DNA from: Ruegeria sp. TM1040
GTDB taxonomy: Bacteria > Pseudomonadota > Alphaproteobacteria > Rhodobacterales > Rhodobacteraceae
DNA: 64,000 nt
Direction of reading: 5' to 3'
Assembly: GCF_000014065.1 (NCBI RefSeq)
Contig: NC_008043.1
Coordinates: forward strand, 556,001 to 620,000
In this document: piece by piece, positions 28,234 to 37,427 of the stretch
Position numbering within the stretch: position 1 is the first letter of the stretch
Layout of the letters: every line of letters begins with the position of its first letter
Made by a program: the position numbers and the translations under genes
Notes under the pieces: model-generated
Told to the model about the DNA's origin: nothing
Seen by the model: only the letters and a program-made list of their open reading frames with translations
Databases searched by the model: none

Positions 28234-28347
28234 CATGCACCTCCTTGCGACGGATCGAAGGAGGGATGGCCTCTGACATCCGAAGGGGAGTTGTCTTAGG
28301 TTCGTAGGCAATACTTGCGCCGCCCATGGCGCATTGGGTCGAGCACT

Positions 28348-28524
28348 TCATCGCGCGTCCAGCCAGGCTTGAACAACTGCTGCACGCCAGCCTACTGCGC
28401 GTTTGCTCAGCTTGACTGAAGGCGGAAACGTGCCCTCGCTCATCATAGCGTAGAGGGTGCTGCGTGAAAGGCCGGTCAAAGCCATCACGTCTTTACATCT
28501 CAGAATGCGGTCTGGGGAGGTCAT
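28348..28524 (-). CDS. AlpA-family small regulator
   Basis: A 58-residue protein consisting of a single AlpA-type winged helix (RILRCKDVMALTGLSRSTLY, FPPSVKLSKRAVGWRAAVV). I use the second ATG (28524) because GGAG sits six bases ahead of it; the first ATG is two codons upstream. In P4-type elements AlpA activates or directs excision with the integrase. Its likely partner is the frameshifted P4-type integrase to the right. Confidence 0.85.
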   Translation of the reverse strand: MTSPDRILRCKDVMALTGLSRSTLYAMMSEGTFPPSVKLSKRAVGWRAAVVQAWLDAR

Positions 28525-28725
28525 AACCATCTCCTATATTTTGCCAGTAGCGACAGGAGGAGATGATCTGACAAGATGCACGCTTCCTCCCGCCAAGCGG
28601 GGTGTCCACGGAGGGACGGGAAACGACACATCTTGCGTCTATTTCATGATCGGATACTAACCCTGCGATTTAAGCCCGACAAGATCCTTTTGTATCTATT
28701 GGACAAGTGTAGAATATTTTGCATC

Positions 28726-29936
28726 CTACTCCGTCTGACGCTGTCCAGAGCCGTCAGCGAGCTCCTGCAAATACTTTGCCCACCACGTCGCAATTTGGAC
28801 CCTCTCGTCCCAATGGGCACCGCGTGCATAGGCTTTACGAATCTCATTTCTCTCTACGTGAGCGAGTGCGCGTTCGATTGCATCCGCACTCCAGAGACCA
28901 GATTCGTTTGCCACGGTGGAGAAGGTTGCCCGGAAGCCATGGGCGGTCATGTCGTCCCCGCTATAGCCTATTCGACGCAGAGCCGCGTTCAGGGTATTTT
29001 CGCTCATGCAGCGTTTCGAAGATCGGATAGAGGGGAACAGCAACTCGCCCCAACCGGTCAGAGTTTGCAATTCGTTCAGCTTGCCCAGCGCCTCTGGCGC
29101 CAATGGCACCATGTGCGGGCGGCGCATTTTGGAGCGATGAGCCGGGACCGTCCAAATCGCTTTTCCAGATCTATCTCGGCCCATTCGGCCATGCGCAATT
29201 CGCCGGGACGCAAAGCGGTCATCGCCAAGAGCTGGAGGGCAATGCGCGTGGTCGGTTGACCGTCAAAGCCTTCAATCGCGCGCATCAGCCCGCCCACCTG
29301 TTCAGGGTTGATGAGGGCGGAGCGGTGTTTGACCGGAGCACGGGTCAGGGCATCCTTGAGACCGAAGGTCGGATCATTCTCGATCAATCCTTGGGCAATG
29401 GCGTAGCGAAAGACTTGTCCGGCAGCGGACCGCATGCGCAGGGCGGATTCGTTGCGGCCCTTCGCTTCCATCTTCCGCAGAGGGACCAAGACATCCCGCG
29501 CGGTTATCTGGCTGATTGGATACTTCCCCAAATCGGCGCAGAGGAGCGAATGCAGCCACTCCGTCTTGACGAGGGTGGAGGCAGATTTGCCTTCCAGTCG
29601 CTTTTTCTCCAGCAGGGCGTCTGCAAGTTTGCTGAAGGTTTCCCGGTGCTCGGCCTCTTTGGCGGCCTGTTCCCGCTTGCGCTCGAAGGACGGATCTTTG
29701 CCCTCTGCGAGCACCTTGCGCGCCGCGTCCCGCTTGTCCCGTGCTTGCTTGAGGCTCAGGTCCGGGTACTTGCCGAAGGACAGAAGCTTTTCCTTGTCCA
29801 TCCAGCGGTACTTGAAACGCCAGAGTTTGGAGCCGCCCGGATTGATCAAGAGGAACAAGCCATCAAAGTCGGCCTGCTTGTAGGGCTTTTCTTTCGGCTT
29901 CAGCGCGCGGATCTTGGCATCGCTCAGAACAGGCAT
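28726..29936 (-). pseudogene. P4-type integrase with one frameshift
   Basis: The N-terminal part (from the ATG at 29936) has the DUF4102 arm-binding domain (LSDAKIRALKPKEKPYK) and TALRPGELRMAEWAEIDLEK with the first catalytic arginine. The rest (AIWTVPAHRSKMRRPHMVPL, HGFRATF, LAHVERNEIRKAYAR with the tyrosine) continues in another frame. Adding one A to the GAAAAG at about 29161-29166 would restore a full-length integrase of about 400 residues. Either a recent inactivating deletion or a homopolymer sequencing error explains it. It sits 164 bases from the att core at 30101, the usual spacing for such integrases. Confidence 0.88.
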
Positions 29937-30100
29937 CTGGGGGTACCTTCATTTCACGACCTCGGCTGTACCCCAACCCATACCCCCATTCAGGGTAGAA
30001 TGAGCGGGACCGCTCCGGACAATCTCGGACAAAGGGTCCGATATTCTCGACGGAATTCAGGCTATTAGAAGAAGCTACAGGCCACAACTGGAAGTGATTG

Positions 30101-30117
30101 TGGTGCCCGGGGGCGGA
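30101..30117. other. attachment-site core, left end of tRNA-Phe island
   Basis: The 17 bases TGGTGCCCGGGGGCGGA are identical and in the same orientation as the tRNA-Phe 3' end at 42854-42870. They form a direct repeat that bounds a 12.75-kb element, and are most simply the attachment site created on integration. Confidence 0.85.
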
Positions 30118-30362
30118 GGGTTATCTCCGTTTTGTTCCCGTTACAGGCACTTCTTCAGCTGGTAGCCCCAGCAAAACAATGGCTATCCAAGGTTGCAGGT
30201 GCAGGTCAACAGGCGCGGCGTGGTCTACGCTGTGGTCTACGGTTTACACTACACGTCGCACCTGGTGAGTGACCCTGTGAGGGCAGGAAGCATTGTCCAC
30301 CCGTAACCCTTGCTTTTGTTCCGAGTCGAGGCTCAGGCTTTCGCTTCAGCTCATATTCGCGT

Positions 30363-30938
30363 TCAGGGGAGCCGTCGCTTCTGCTTGAGGCTTACTGCCT
30401 GCCGGACCCGAAGCTCCCTGTTCTCTACTGGTTGCTCGACATAGCTGGGCAGATCACGGAAGAATGCGCCGTCGGCCCGAAGTTCTGGGAGGATTACAGA
30501 ACACAGAAGCTCAAGGTCGGCTTCATGTGACGCCTTCAGGCTGGCGCTCTGGATAAGAGTTTGGGTGACATCGCATTCAGGTGTAGAGAACATCTCCTCC
30601 TCGCCCATCATATAAAAGCCGTCGTGAATGATGGTCGGCAACAGAGTGTTCATAGCCCAGTCCTGAAACTCTCGGACTTCAGGCTCTTCACTCAGGAAGG
30701 CGAGTTTGTAGACACCAGCCTCACTAATCACTACAGGCGTCTGCGCGTTGGTGACCCCTGATTGAGATGACATTACCGACCACTCCGACTGTTGCAGTAC
30801 AAGGGTCTGAGGATCGTTCCGAAGAAATAGACCCAACGCAGCATATACCTCGTCAGCCAGAAACCAAGCTTGGTCGCCTATGGAGATCACACTGAGGTCA
30901 CCAAGGAGGTTGGAGAAGATGGTTTTGTTCTGAGACAT
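30363..30938 (-). CDS. Bro-N domain protein, left copy
   Basis: A 191-residue protein whose N-terminal 100 residues match the Bro-N fold of phage and baculovirus BRO/antirepressor proteins. Visible motifs are AWFLADEVYAALGL, VVISEAGVYKLAFLS and REFQDWAMNTLLPTI. The C-terminal part is helical and unrecognised. AGGAAAGGACC lies ahead of the ATG. Such proteins usually bind DNA and act as antirepressors or phage-encoded regulators. An identical copy is at 40707-41282. Confidence 0.88.
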   Translation of the reverse strand: MSQNKTIFSNLLGDLSVISIGDQAWFLADEVYAALGLFLRNDPQTLVLQQSEWSVMSSQSGVTNAQTPVVISEAGVYKLAFLSEEPEVREFQDWAMNTLLPTIIHDGFYMMGEEEMFSTPECDVTQTLIQSASLKASHEADLELLCSVILPELRADGAFFRDLPSYVEQPVENRELRVRQAVSLKQKRRLP

Positions 30939-31242
30939 GTTGGTCCTTTCCTATATTCGGATAATGAAACGCCACAACGCTCAATCCAGTGATCCCAAGG
31001 GGAGCCTGAGTTCGAACGTCGATGACGCTATGTGGTGGTTCTTGAAAAAGCTCAGTCCGGTGCATGGTGCGACTGCGCGACCTGTCCGTGGCTCATTCTA
31101 TGGTGGCACCCAACTCCTGAGAGGCGGGCACCACGAAGCAAAGTCAGGGCATTGCACCGCATTCGCCCCCGCCAGGGGGGGGAACCGCGCTTGCTCTTAC
31201 ATCTGTAGGCCGTTCAGATTTTTGACCCCAAAACCTTCCCGG

Positions 31243-33153
31243 TCAGGCTGCCGCGCAGACGACAGGTTCAAAGACGGCCTGCAATGCGTCATAGCCGCGT
31301 CCACCGCTGACGTTGACGTCCATCAGCCCAAGGCTCTCGATGGCAGCCTTGAAGTCGCGGTGCTTGCGGATGGAGCGGTTGAAGTTGGAGCGGTCTTTCT
31401 CGCCGATGTGGTCCATGATTGCAGAGAACATTATTGGCTCACCACATCGCTCGCTTTGTTGACGCTTCACGAACTCGACTGCTTGTTTCACCCTGCCGGA
31501 CAGTGGCTTGTGACGAGGTCGCCAACTGGTTAGCTGACATCCAGGAAACCACTGCGGCAAGGCTTCTGACAACCCATACCGCCGCCCAGCGATGATATAG
31601 GCGCTGCACGGGAGACATTTCCCCGCATCAAAGCCTCGAACAGAGCCTCGCCCTACAGCCTGAATGACCCCGTGGCCCAACTCTCCCAGCTCAATCTGTT
31701 TGATGAGTTCGGCGGGCGGGTGGTCAGCCACGGACCTACCTGAGCTGGCACAAGCCAAACCGAGGAGCTGGCTGTCAGGAAGGTGCAGCAGTCCAGCCAA
31801 GACCACATTCGGCACATCCTTGAAGGCGTTGGTAGCTTGATGCGTCCCCCAGTGCAGGAAATTCACCTGGGAAAGATCGGCCCTCTCGACGTAACGCTGG
31901 ATCAGCCCAACCGGATCAATGCCAGCCTGCGCCTTGTGATGGACGATCAGCCAGGGGTCATCGGGCTTGGTGTCGATGATGGTGGCAACCTCGCGGGCAA
32001 GCTGATCACCGTTGCGCCTCCAACCATCCTTGCCGCCCCCTTGGTCCATCAGGTGGATCTGCAATGGGGCATAGTCCTTAGGTGCCGAACTCAAGCGAAC
32101 CAGACCACCCCTATGGGTCTCCCAGGCGCTGTAAGTGTGACGAACCCGTCCTGATGCGTCGAGGACAAGGAGCGGTGCAATGTCTGCAGGCAGTGCGTCT
32201 CGGATGTTGAGCGCTATGGCCTGGTTTCCGTATGTCCGGTAAATCCGTGCTGCTCGACCAGCCAAGGCCTTGAGCTTGTCCAGCTGTTCCCGGAAGTCCT
32301 TCGCAGCAGATATCTCAAATGTGGAGATCGCAAACAAAGCCTCCAGCGCTGGCATCTGAAAGATTTGACCAGGTGGTGACGTAGCCAAATCGAACTGAAG
32401 AGCCTGGACCTGATCCGCAAGGACGGGATTGATCCTACGCAGAGGCGACAGCATGGCAGCCAGTTCATCAGCGGACACAGTGATGACCTTACCCGGCTCG
32501 ATGGTCTCATCCCAGACCCGTACCGCACGAGCTTGGCTCAAGTAGTAAAACTCTCTGACCTCTGACAGGCGACGACCAGCGCAACGCTTTGCGAGCATCT
32601 GCTGCGTGGTGAAGAGAACCTGCGCCGCATCAATATCTGTGGCAGAGAGATTGGAGACCTGGTCATCCGAACAGAAGACTGCGAAGTCCGCCTCATCCAG
32701 TTCGGCTTCATCTACCAGTCGTTGGATCTCATCCAATTGGGACAAGCAGACCAAGACGCCGACATCAAGATGATCAGGACTTGCCACGACCCGCCGCAGA
32801 AAGTGGATCAGCGCTGTAGTCTTCCCCATTCCGGGGTCGAGACTGCTGAGCTGGATAGTGGGGGCGCATGACCCGTCAGCCATATCGCACAAGGTTCCAA
32901 CAACATCAGCCAGGGCTTCAAGCTGTGGCTCGGTTGTGGTCATGCCTCGCGCTTGGAGCGTGCCTTTGAGATCGGCGAGGACCTGGTTTGACAACGACGA
33001 CGTGGTCGAACTGGTACAACTACCCTTAGGGCTTATTGAAGTTTGTACCACTTCAGTCGAAGCATCAGTGGCAGGCATCAGCGGAAGTTCAAGCTGGCGG
33101 GGGATGTATTGCGTCTGGCCATACGCGTATTCGGTGAACGAAGTAAATTCCAT
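31243..33153 (-). CDS. P-loop ATPase, helicase-like, unknown role
   Basis: This 636-residue protein has Walker A GMGKTT at residues 108-113 (context SLDPGMGKTTALIHFLRR) and a Walker B-like VWDE at 213-216. AVGRGSVRG near residue 505 resembles the arginine motif of superfamily 2 helicases. The first 65 residues are serine/threonine-rich. The C-terminal 80 residues look like a winged-helix (IMDHIGEKDRSNFNRSIRKH). It could be a DNA translocase for replication or defence; I cannot name a family. Its stop codon lies inside the 1148-bp repeat, and a mutated 145-bp copy of its 5' region is at 40237-40381. Confidence 0.65.
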   Translation of the reverse strand: MEFTSFTEYAYGQTQYIPRQLELPLMPATDASTEVVQTSISPKGSCTSSTTSSLSNQVLADLKGTLQARGMTTTEPQLEALADVVGTLCDMADGSCAPTIQLSSLDPGMGKTTALIHFLRRVVASPDHLDVGVLVCLSQLDEIQRLVDEAELDEADFAVFCSDDQVSNLSATDIDAAQVLFTTQQMLAKRCAGRRLSEVREFYYLSQARAVRVWDETIEPGKVITVSADELAAMLSPLRRINPVLADQVQALQFDLATSPPGQIFQMPALEALFAISTFEISAAKDFREQLDKLKALAGRAARIYRTYGNQAIALNIRDALPADIAPLLVLDASGRVRHTYSAWETHRGGLVRLSSAPKDYAPLQIHLMDQGGGKDGWRRNGDQLAREVATIIDTKPDDPWLIVHHKAQAGIDPVGLIQRYVERADLSQVNFLHWGTHQATNAFKDVPNVVLAGLLHLPDSQLLGLACASSGRSVADHPPAELIKQIELGELGHGVIQAVGRGSVRGFDAGKCLPCSAYIIAGRRYGLSEALPQWFPGCQLTSWRPRHKPLSGRVKQAVEFVKRQQSERCGEPIMFSAIMDHIGEKDRSNFNRSIRKHRDFKAAIESLGLMDVNVSGGRGYDALQAVFEPVVCAAA

Positions 33154-33305
33154 GGAGGGTCCTCATCGCAGATCGAAGCCCAGCGCCGTACTCTGCTGCG
33201 GCAGGCACTGCGTTGACACTTCGGTTACTCTAATGGTGGGACCCAATTGGCCGGGCAGCATGCCCCCGTGATCAAATTGGCAACCGTTGGGAGGGCGACA
33301 CGAAG

Positions 33306-34034
33306 TCAGTCTGCGGTCAAGATTTCGACGAGATTATCAAGCTGAGCCTTATCCTTGCGCCAGCCAACAGCATGATTGTCCAAAAGGCTCCAGAATTCAG
33401 GACCGTGGTCATGGTGTTTCAAATGCGCCAGTTCATGGATAAGAACGTAGTCAATGCAAGGCCGTGGTGCCTTGACCAGGTGCGTATTCACGATGATCTC
33501 GCCCGATGGCGAGCAACTACCCCACTGCCGCTTCATTTCCAGCAGCCGCAATGCTGGAACCTGCCGAACCCAAGGCAAGCTTTTTGACACTTGCTCCAAC
33601 CGGCGGGCCAAGTAGTCACGGCCTCGCACTTTGTACCAGGCACGGACACGAGCGCGAATGTCTTCGGATGTTTGTCGCTGCGTCTCCACCTGCAGTCGGC
33701 TGCCCACAAGGCTGGCGGGCTTCGGCGGTCCATCCACTGGAATAACCTTGAGCACATAGCGGCGGCCAAGATAGAGAACCTGCTCCCCGGAAACGTACTC
33801 CTTGGGCATCCGGTGCTTATGACGCTCTCGCGCTTCCTGCACATGTTTGATCACCCATCGCGCCCGGCGTTGGACAGCTTCCGCAATGCGACACTCCGAA
33901 AAACCTGGTGGGGCTTCGACGCTAACACTCCCGTCGGGGTCGACGTGTATCGCAACCTTCGAGGTCCGCCGCTCGTCCTGACTGACGTCATAGGGGATGC
34001 GTTCATCGCCGTATGTCAATACGAGCCGAACCAT
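33306..34034 (-). CDS. YgjP/SprT-like zinc metalloprotease
   Basis: A 242-residue protein of the YgjP (DUF45) family. The C-terminal HELAHLKHHDHGPEFW holds the HExxH zinc motif and the third histidine, and MKRQWGSCSPSGEIIVNTHL is the conserved preceding segment. The N terminus is a beta-rich family-typical domain. It starts three bases after the hsdR stop of system 2 and is therefore probably the last gene of that RM operon. Relatives are often found beside type I hsdR genes; whether they process HsdR or have another defence role is not established. Confidence 0.85.
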   Translation of the reverse strand: MVRLVLTYGDERIPYDVSQDERRTSKVAIHVDPDGSVSVEAPPGFSECRIAEAVQRRARWVIKHVQEARERHKHRMPKEYVSGEQVLYLGRRYVLKVIPVDGPPKPASLVGSRLQVETQRQTSEDIRARVRAWYKVRGRDYLARRLEQVSKSLPWVRQVPALRLLEMKRQWGSCSPSGEIIVNTHLVKAPRPCIDYVLIHELAHLKHHDHGPEFWSLLDNHAVGWRKDKAQLDNLVEILTAD

Positions 34035-34037
34035 CCA

Positions 34038-37000
34038 TCAGGCCCTGTTACCGCCCGAACGGACGATGGCAACAAGTTGCCCAACCAGCATTTCCGCTTG
34101 GTCCAGCCCTCCGAACTTCTGGAAGTAGCGCGGCAACAGCGACTTAGAAATCGCGGCTTCGATGTTGGCTGGGTTGATCGAGTGCGCTTGGACAGCCTCA
34201 CTTACTACTTGGTCTATGTGAAAGGCTTCCTGCACCAGCATCTCTTGATCGAGGAGTTGGTCAGTTCCCAAACCTTTGGCCTCCAGCAACGCGCCATAAA
34301 ATGCTTGCGCCCGATAATTCCCGGAGAAACTGTCAGGTAGACCCGGCGTTGCCCTGTTGGACACCTGTTGCTCCAAGTCCTTGAACATCACATACTGCTT
34401 GTGGGGGTGATCGAACATCGCTTCTGCGGCCTTGATGGCGTCCTTCAGCAAGTCCGAAAAAACCTTCTGAGCATAGGGATCGTCGATCAGCTCCTGTTCA
34501 ATCGTCTTGCGGATGCGGGTCTTGATGACATCGGCTTCGGTGCGTGTCTTCTCGTCAGACCAGTCCTCAGGTGAACCTGCTTGTCCAAGGTCTACCACCC
34601 GGATGAAGCCTTCCGGCTCAACGATATCCTGGCCGATCACATGCTTGTCCACGAGCTGCCTGATCTGCTGTTCGTACTGGGAAAAGTCCACAGTCTCGCC
34701 TGCATCCTGACGGGCCTGGGTGCGGATCTCGGTGAAGAACTTCAGGTCCCTCTTGTAGGTGGCGATCACTGCCTCGTCGAAAGAGCTGTCCTCGTAGAAA
34801 CTCCGTGAGGCCAAGGCAAGCTTCAAGCACATCCCGAACTCGGTGAGCGCTTCGTAGAAGTCCTCCCGGATCTTTTGGCTCAGGTCGATGCTGTGGCCGG
34901 TGCCGTCATCTTCCATGCGGGGAACCAGCACACGGCGGAACTGCTCCCGGTCTTTCTTGTTTTCCACCTCCGCGAACAGGGACCACAGACGGTCATGCCG
35001 TGAAGGCAAGCGCTTGTACTCAACGGATACTTCCTCGAAGGTGCCTTTTAGATCGTCGATGTCATACCCCGCCTGCGTCTTCGCGGCGAGATTCTGGTAG
35101 TCCTTGATGGAAGTGTCCAGCTCAGCCAGGATGCCGCGATAGTCGATCAGATATCCGAACTGTTTGTCCTCGTGCAGCCTGTTCACACGAGCAATCGCCT
35201 GCAAGAGATTGTGACCCTTGATGAGCTTGTCGATGTACAGAACCGCATTGCGTGGCTCATCGAACCCCGTCAGCAGCTTGTCGACCACGATCAAGATATC
35301 CGGGTCACCATCAGTGCCGAAATCGGAGATAACAGCAGTCTCGTAGGCCTCCGCATCCTTCCCGACGGTTTTTTCCCACCACGCCTGCACTTCCGGGGTC
35401 TTGCGGTCGTCCGTGTCGTCATGCCCCTCACGGGTATCTGGTGGCGAAATCACGACTGCGCTGGACACCAAGCCCGTCGCGTCAAGCGCTTCCTTATAGC
35501 GGATGGCCGACAGTTTGCTGTCCGTGGCCAGCTGCGCTTTGAGGCCGGGGCAGTGCTGCTTGAAATGTTCGTTGAAATGCGTGGCGATATCCAGCGCGAT
35601 CCGGTCTATCCGGTCTTCGGCACCATAGATCTGTCCCCGGCTGGAATATTTCTTCTTCAGGTCCGACTTCTGCTTGTCGGTCATGCTCTGGGTGAAGGTA
35701 TCGAACCATGCATCAATCGCCGCGTCATTCACGTCCAGCAGCGGCTTGCGCTCCTCGTAGACCAGCGGTGTGACCGCCCCGTCTGCAATCGCATCGCTCA
35801 TGGTATAGGCGTGGAGGATCGGCCCAAATTTGTTGCGGGTCTTGTCTTTCTTCAGTAGGGGGGTCCCCGTGAAGGCAATAAAGGCGGCGTTGGGCAGCGC
35901 CTGCCGCATCCGCTCATGGTTCTCGCCGCCCTGGCTGCGATGTCCTTCATCGACCAGCACTATCAGCTTGTCGGAGGTGTTCTTGCACTCCGGGTATTTG
36001 GTGGCGGAGTTGAACTTCTGCAGTAGCGTAAAAATGATACGCTCGTTACCGTGGCCAATCCGTTGCGCCAGGTCTTCTCCGGACTGAACCTTGGCGTTTT
36101 CCCCGTCCTTTTTGGTTGCGACCACAGACCCAAAGGCCCCGCCGGTAAGGAAGGTCCTGGCAAGCTGTTTCTCCAGATCGACACGGTCGGTGACGATGAT
36201 CAACCGGCAGTCTGCCAGCTCCGGGTCCGTCAGCAGAGCCTTGGCGAGGAACACCATCAGGTTGCTCTTGCCGGAGCCGGTGGTGTGCCAGATCACGCCG
36301 CCCTTGCGGCTACCGTCTTCGCTCTTGTTGGCCACTTGGGCCAGAATAGCCTTCGTTCCCTGCACCTGCTGATACCGTGCAACGATCTTGCCGATCTTGC
36401 TGTCGAAGAAGATGAAGCGCCGGGTGAGATCCAGCAGACGATCCGGGCGCAGCAGGCTGACGATTAGCCGGTCCTGCTCGGTCAGCATCAGCTTGCCGCT
36501 GTGCAGTTCCTCGAACTCATTTCTCGCCCAGGCCGGACGGTCAGCGAACAGTGCATCAATCTGAGTGGCCGTCAGCGGCTTGGACTTGAGCGCCTGCATG
36601 TCAGCCTCGGCGATCTCCTCCTCGTGCCAAGTCGACCAGAACTTCTTGTCGGTGCCGGTGGTGCCATACCGCCCGCCGGAGCCTGATATCGACAACAGCA
36701 GCTGCGAGTAGACATAGAGCGCGGGGATGCCGCCTTCCTTCTGGTTACGATTGTGCTGGCTGATGCCTTCCTCGACCATGGCCGTTTCCTTGGTCGCATG
36801 GGTCGGGCGCTTGGCCTCGATCACGGCCAGCGGGATGCCGTTGACGAAGCACACGAGATCAGGCCGGTAGTGGTCGTTACCCTGGGCGCGTTGGACGCTG
36901 AACTCCTCACTGACATAGAAGCTGTTGTCCTGCGGCGTGTTCCAGTTGATCAGAGGCACCGTGACCGATGTCTTCTGCCCGTCCACGAACTCGGTAACTG

Positions 37001-37316
37001 TCACACCAAGCGTCAGCTTCTTATAGGTCGCCTCATTGGCATAGCGCAGCCCCTCGCTGAGACCGGTGACCGTGATCTCCTTCAGGACCTGAGCGATGCC
37101 CGCGTCGGACAGTGGATAGCGTTGACCCTTGAACGCAAATCGATGCGCTTTCAGGTACTGCCGCAGCACAGGTTCCAGCAACACCGCGCGGGTCGATCCG
37201 CGCAGACCCAAGGCTGATGCAGGGGACAGGTAGGTCCAGCCCATCGCTATCAGCATGTGCAACGCTGGGAGCTTGGAGGCTGCTTCTTCGCGGGTGTCGG
37301 GGATCTGTTGGCTCAT
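34038..37316 (-). CDS. hsdR: type I restriction endonuclease subunit R (system 2)
   Basis: This 1092-residue protein has the N-terminal HsdR nuclease domain with D153 (HYRPDLVCF) and the E167-x-K169 pair (LAVIEAKR). The superfamily 2 motor has Walker A HTTGSGKSN near residue 345, DEGHRSQGG for motif II, FTGTPLL for motif III and ARVNRLHEDK for motif VI. The architecture is EcoR124I-like and so of a different branch than system 1. The frame is intact. The hsdS gene begins 111 bases upstream. Confidence 0.94.
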   Translation of the reverse strand: MSQQIPDTREEAASKLPALHMLIAMGWTYLSPASALGLRGSTRAVLLEPVLRQYLKAHRFAFKGQRYPLSDAGIAQVLKEITVTGLSEGLRYANEATYKKLTLGVTVTEFVDGQKTSVTVPLINWNTPQDNSFYVSEEFSVQRAQGNDHYRPDLVCFVNGIPLAVIEAKRPTHATKETAMVEEGISQHNRNQKEGGIPALYVYSQLLLSISGSGGRYGTTGTDKKFWSTWHEEEIAEADMQALKSKPLTATQIDALFADRPAWARNEFEELHSGKLMLTEQDRLIVSLLRPDRLLDLTRRFIFFDSKIGKIVARYQQVQGTKAILAQVANKSEDGSRKGGVIWHTTGSGKSNLMVFLAKALLTDPELADCRLIIVTDRVDLEKQLARTFLTGGAFGSVVATKKDGENAKVQSGEDLAQRIGHGNERIIFTLLQKFNSATKYPECKNTSDKLIVLVDEGHRSQGGENHERMRQALPNAAFIAFTGTPLLKKDKTRNKFGPILHAYTMSDAIADGAVTPLVYEERKPLLDVNDAAIDAWFDTFTQSMTDKQKSDLKKKYSSRGQIYGAEDRIDRIALDIATHFNEHFKQHCPGLKAQLATDSKLSAIRYKEALDATGLVSSAVVISPPDTREGHDDTDDRKTPEVQAWWEKTVGKDAEAYETAVISDFGTDGDPDILIVVDKLLTGFDEPRNAVLYIDKLIKGHNLLQAIARVNRLHEDKQFGYLIDYRGILAELDTSIKDYQNLAAKTQAGYDIDDLKGTFEEVSVEYKRLPSRHDRLWSLFAEVENKKDREQFRRVLVPRMEDDGTGHSIDLSQKIREDFYEALTEFGMCLKLALASRSFYEDSSFDEAVIATYKRDLKFFTEIRTQARQDAGETVDFSQYEQQIRQLVDKHVIGQDIVEPEGFIRVVDLGQAGSPEDWSDEKTRTEADVIKTRIRKTIEQELIDDPYAQKVFSDLLKDAIKAAEAMFDHPHKQYVMFKDLEQQVSNRATPGLPDSFSGNYRAQAFYGALLEAKGLGTDQLLDQEMLVQEAFHIDQVVSEAVQAHSINPANIEAAISKSLLPRYFQKFGGLDQAEMLVGQLVAIVRSGGNRA

Positions 37317-37427
37317 GAGAAAAGGCCTGTGCTGAAATCAATGGGCTGATCATGCAAGATCATCTGTTCCGGTCAACCACTTAGGCGGGAGCGGAGTGGT
37401 CGCACCTCGCCCGCGCCAACTTCAGCG

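Larger units (their letters stand above)
30101..31248. repeat. 1148-bp inverted repeat, left arm
   Basis: This block is the reverse complement of 40397-41544 (coordinates sum to 71645 throughout). I saw no mismatch by eye, and the two 191-residue proteins inside are identical. It contains the att core, the Bro-N gene, its upstream region and the last six bases of the P-loop ATPase gene. The non-coding parts 29937-30362 and 30939-31242 hold no further gene I can support. Confidence 0.95.

Noticed and set aside
30937..31533. A 198-codon plus-strand open frame beside the Bro-N gene
   Set aside because: It crosses the end of the inverted repeat into antisense of the ATPase gene and has no protein-like features.
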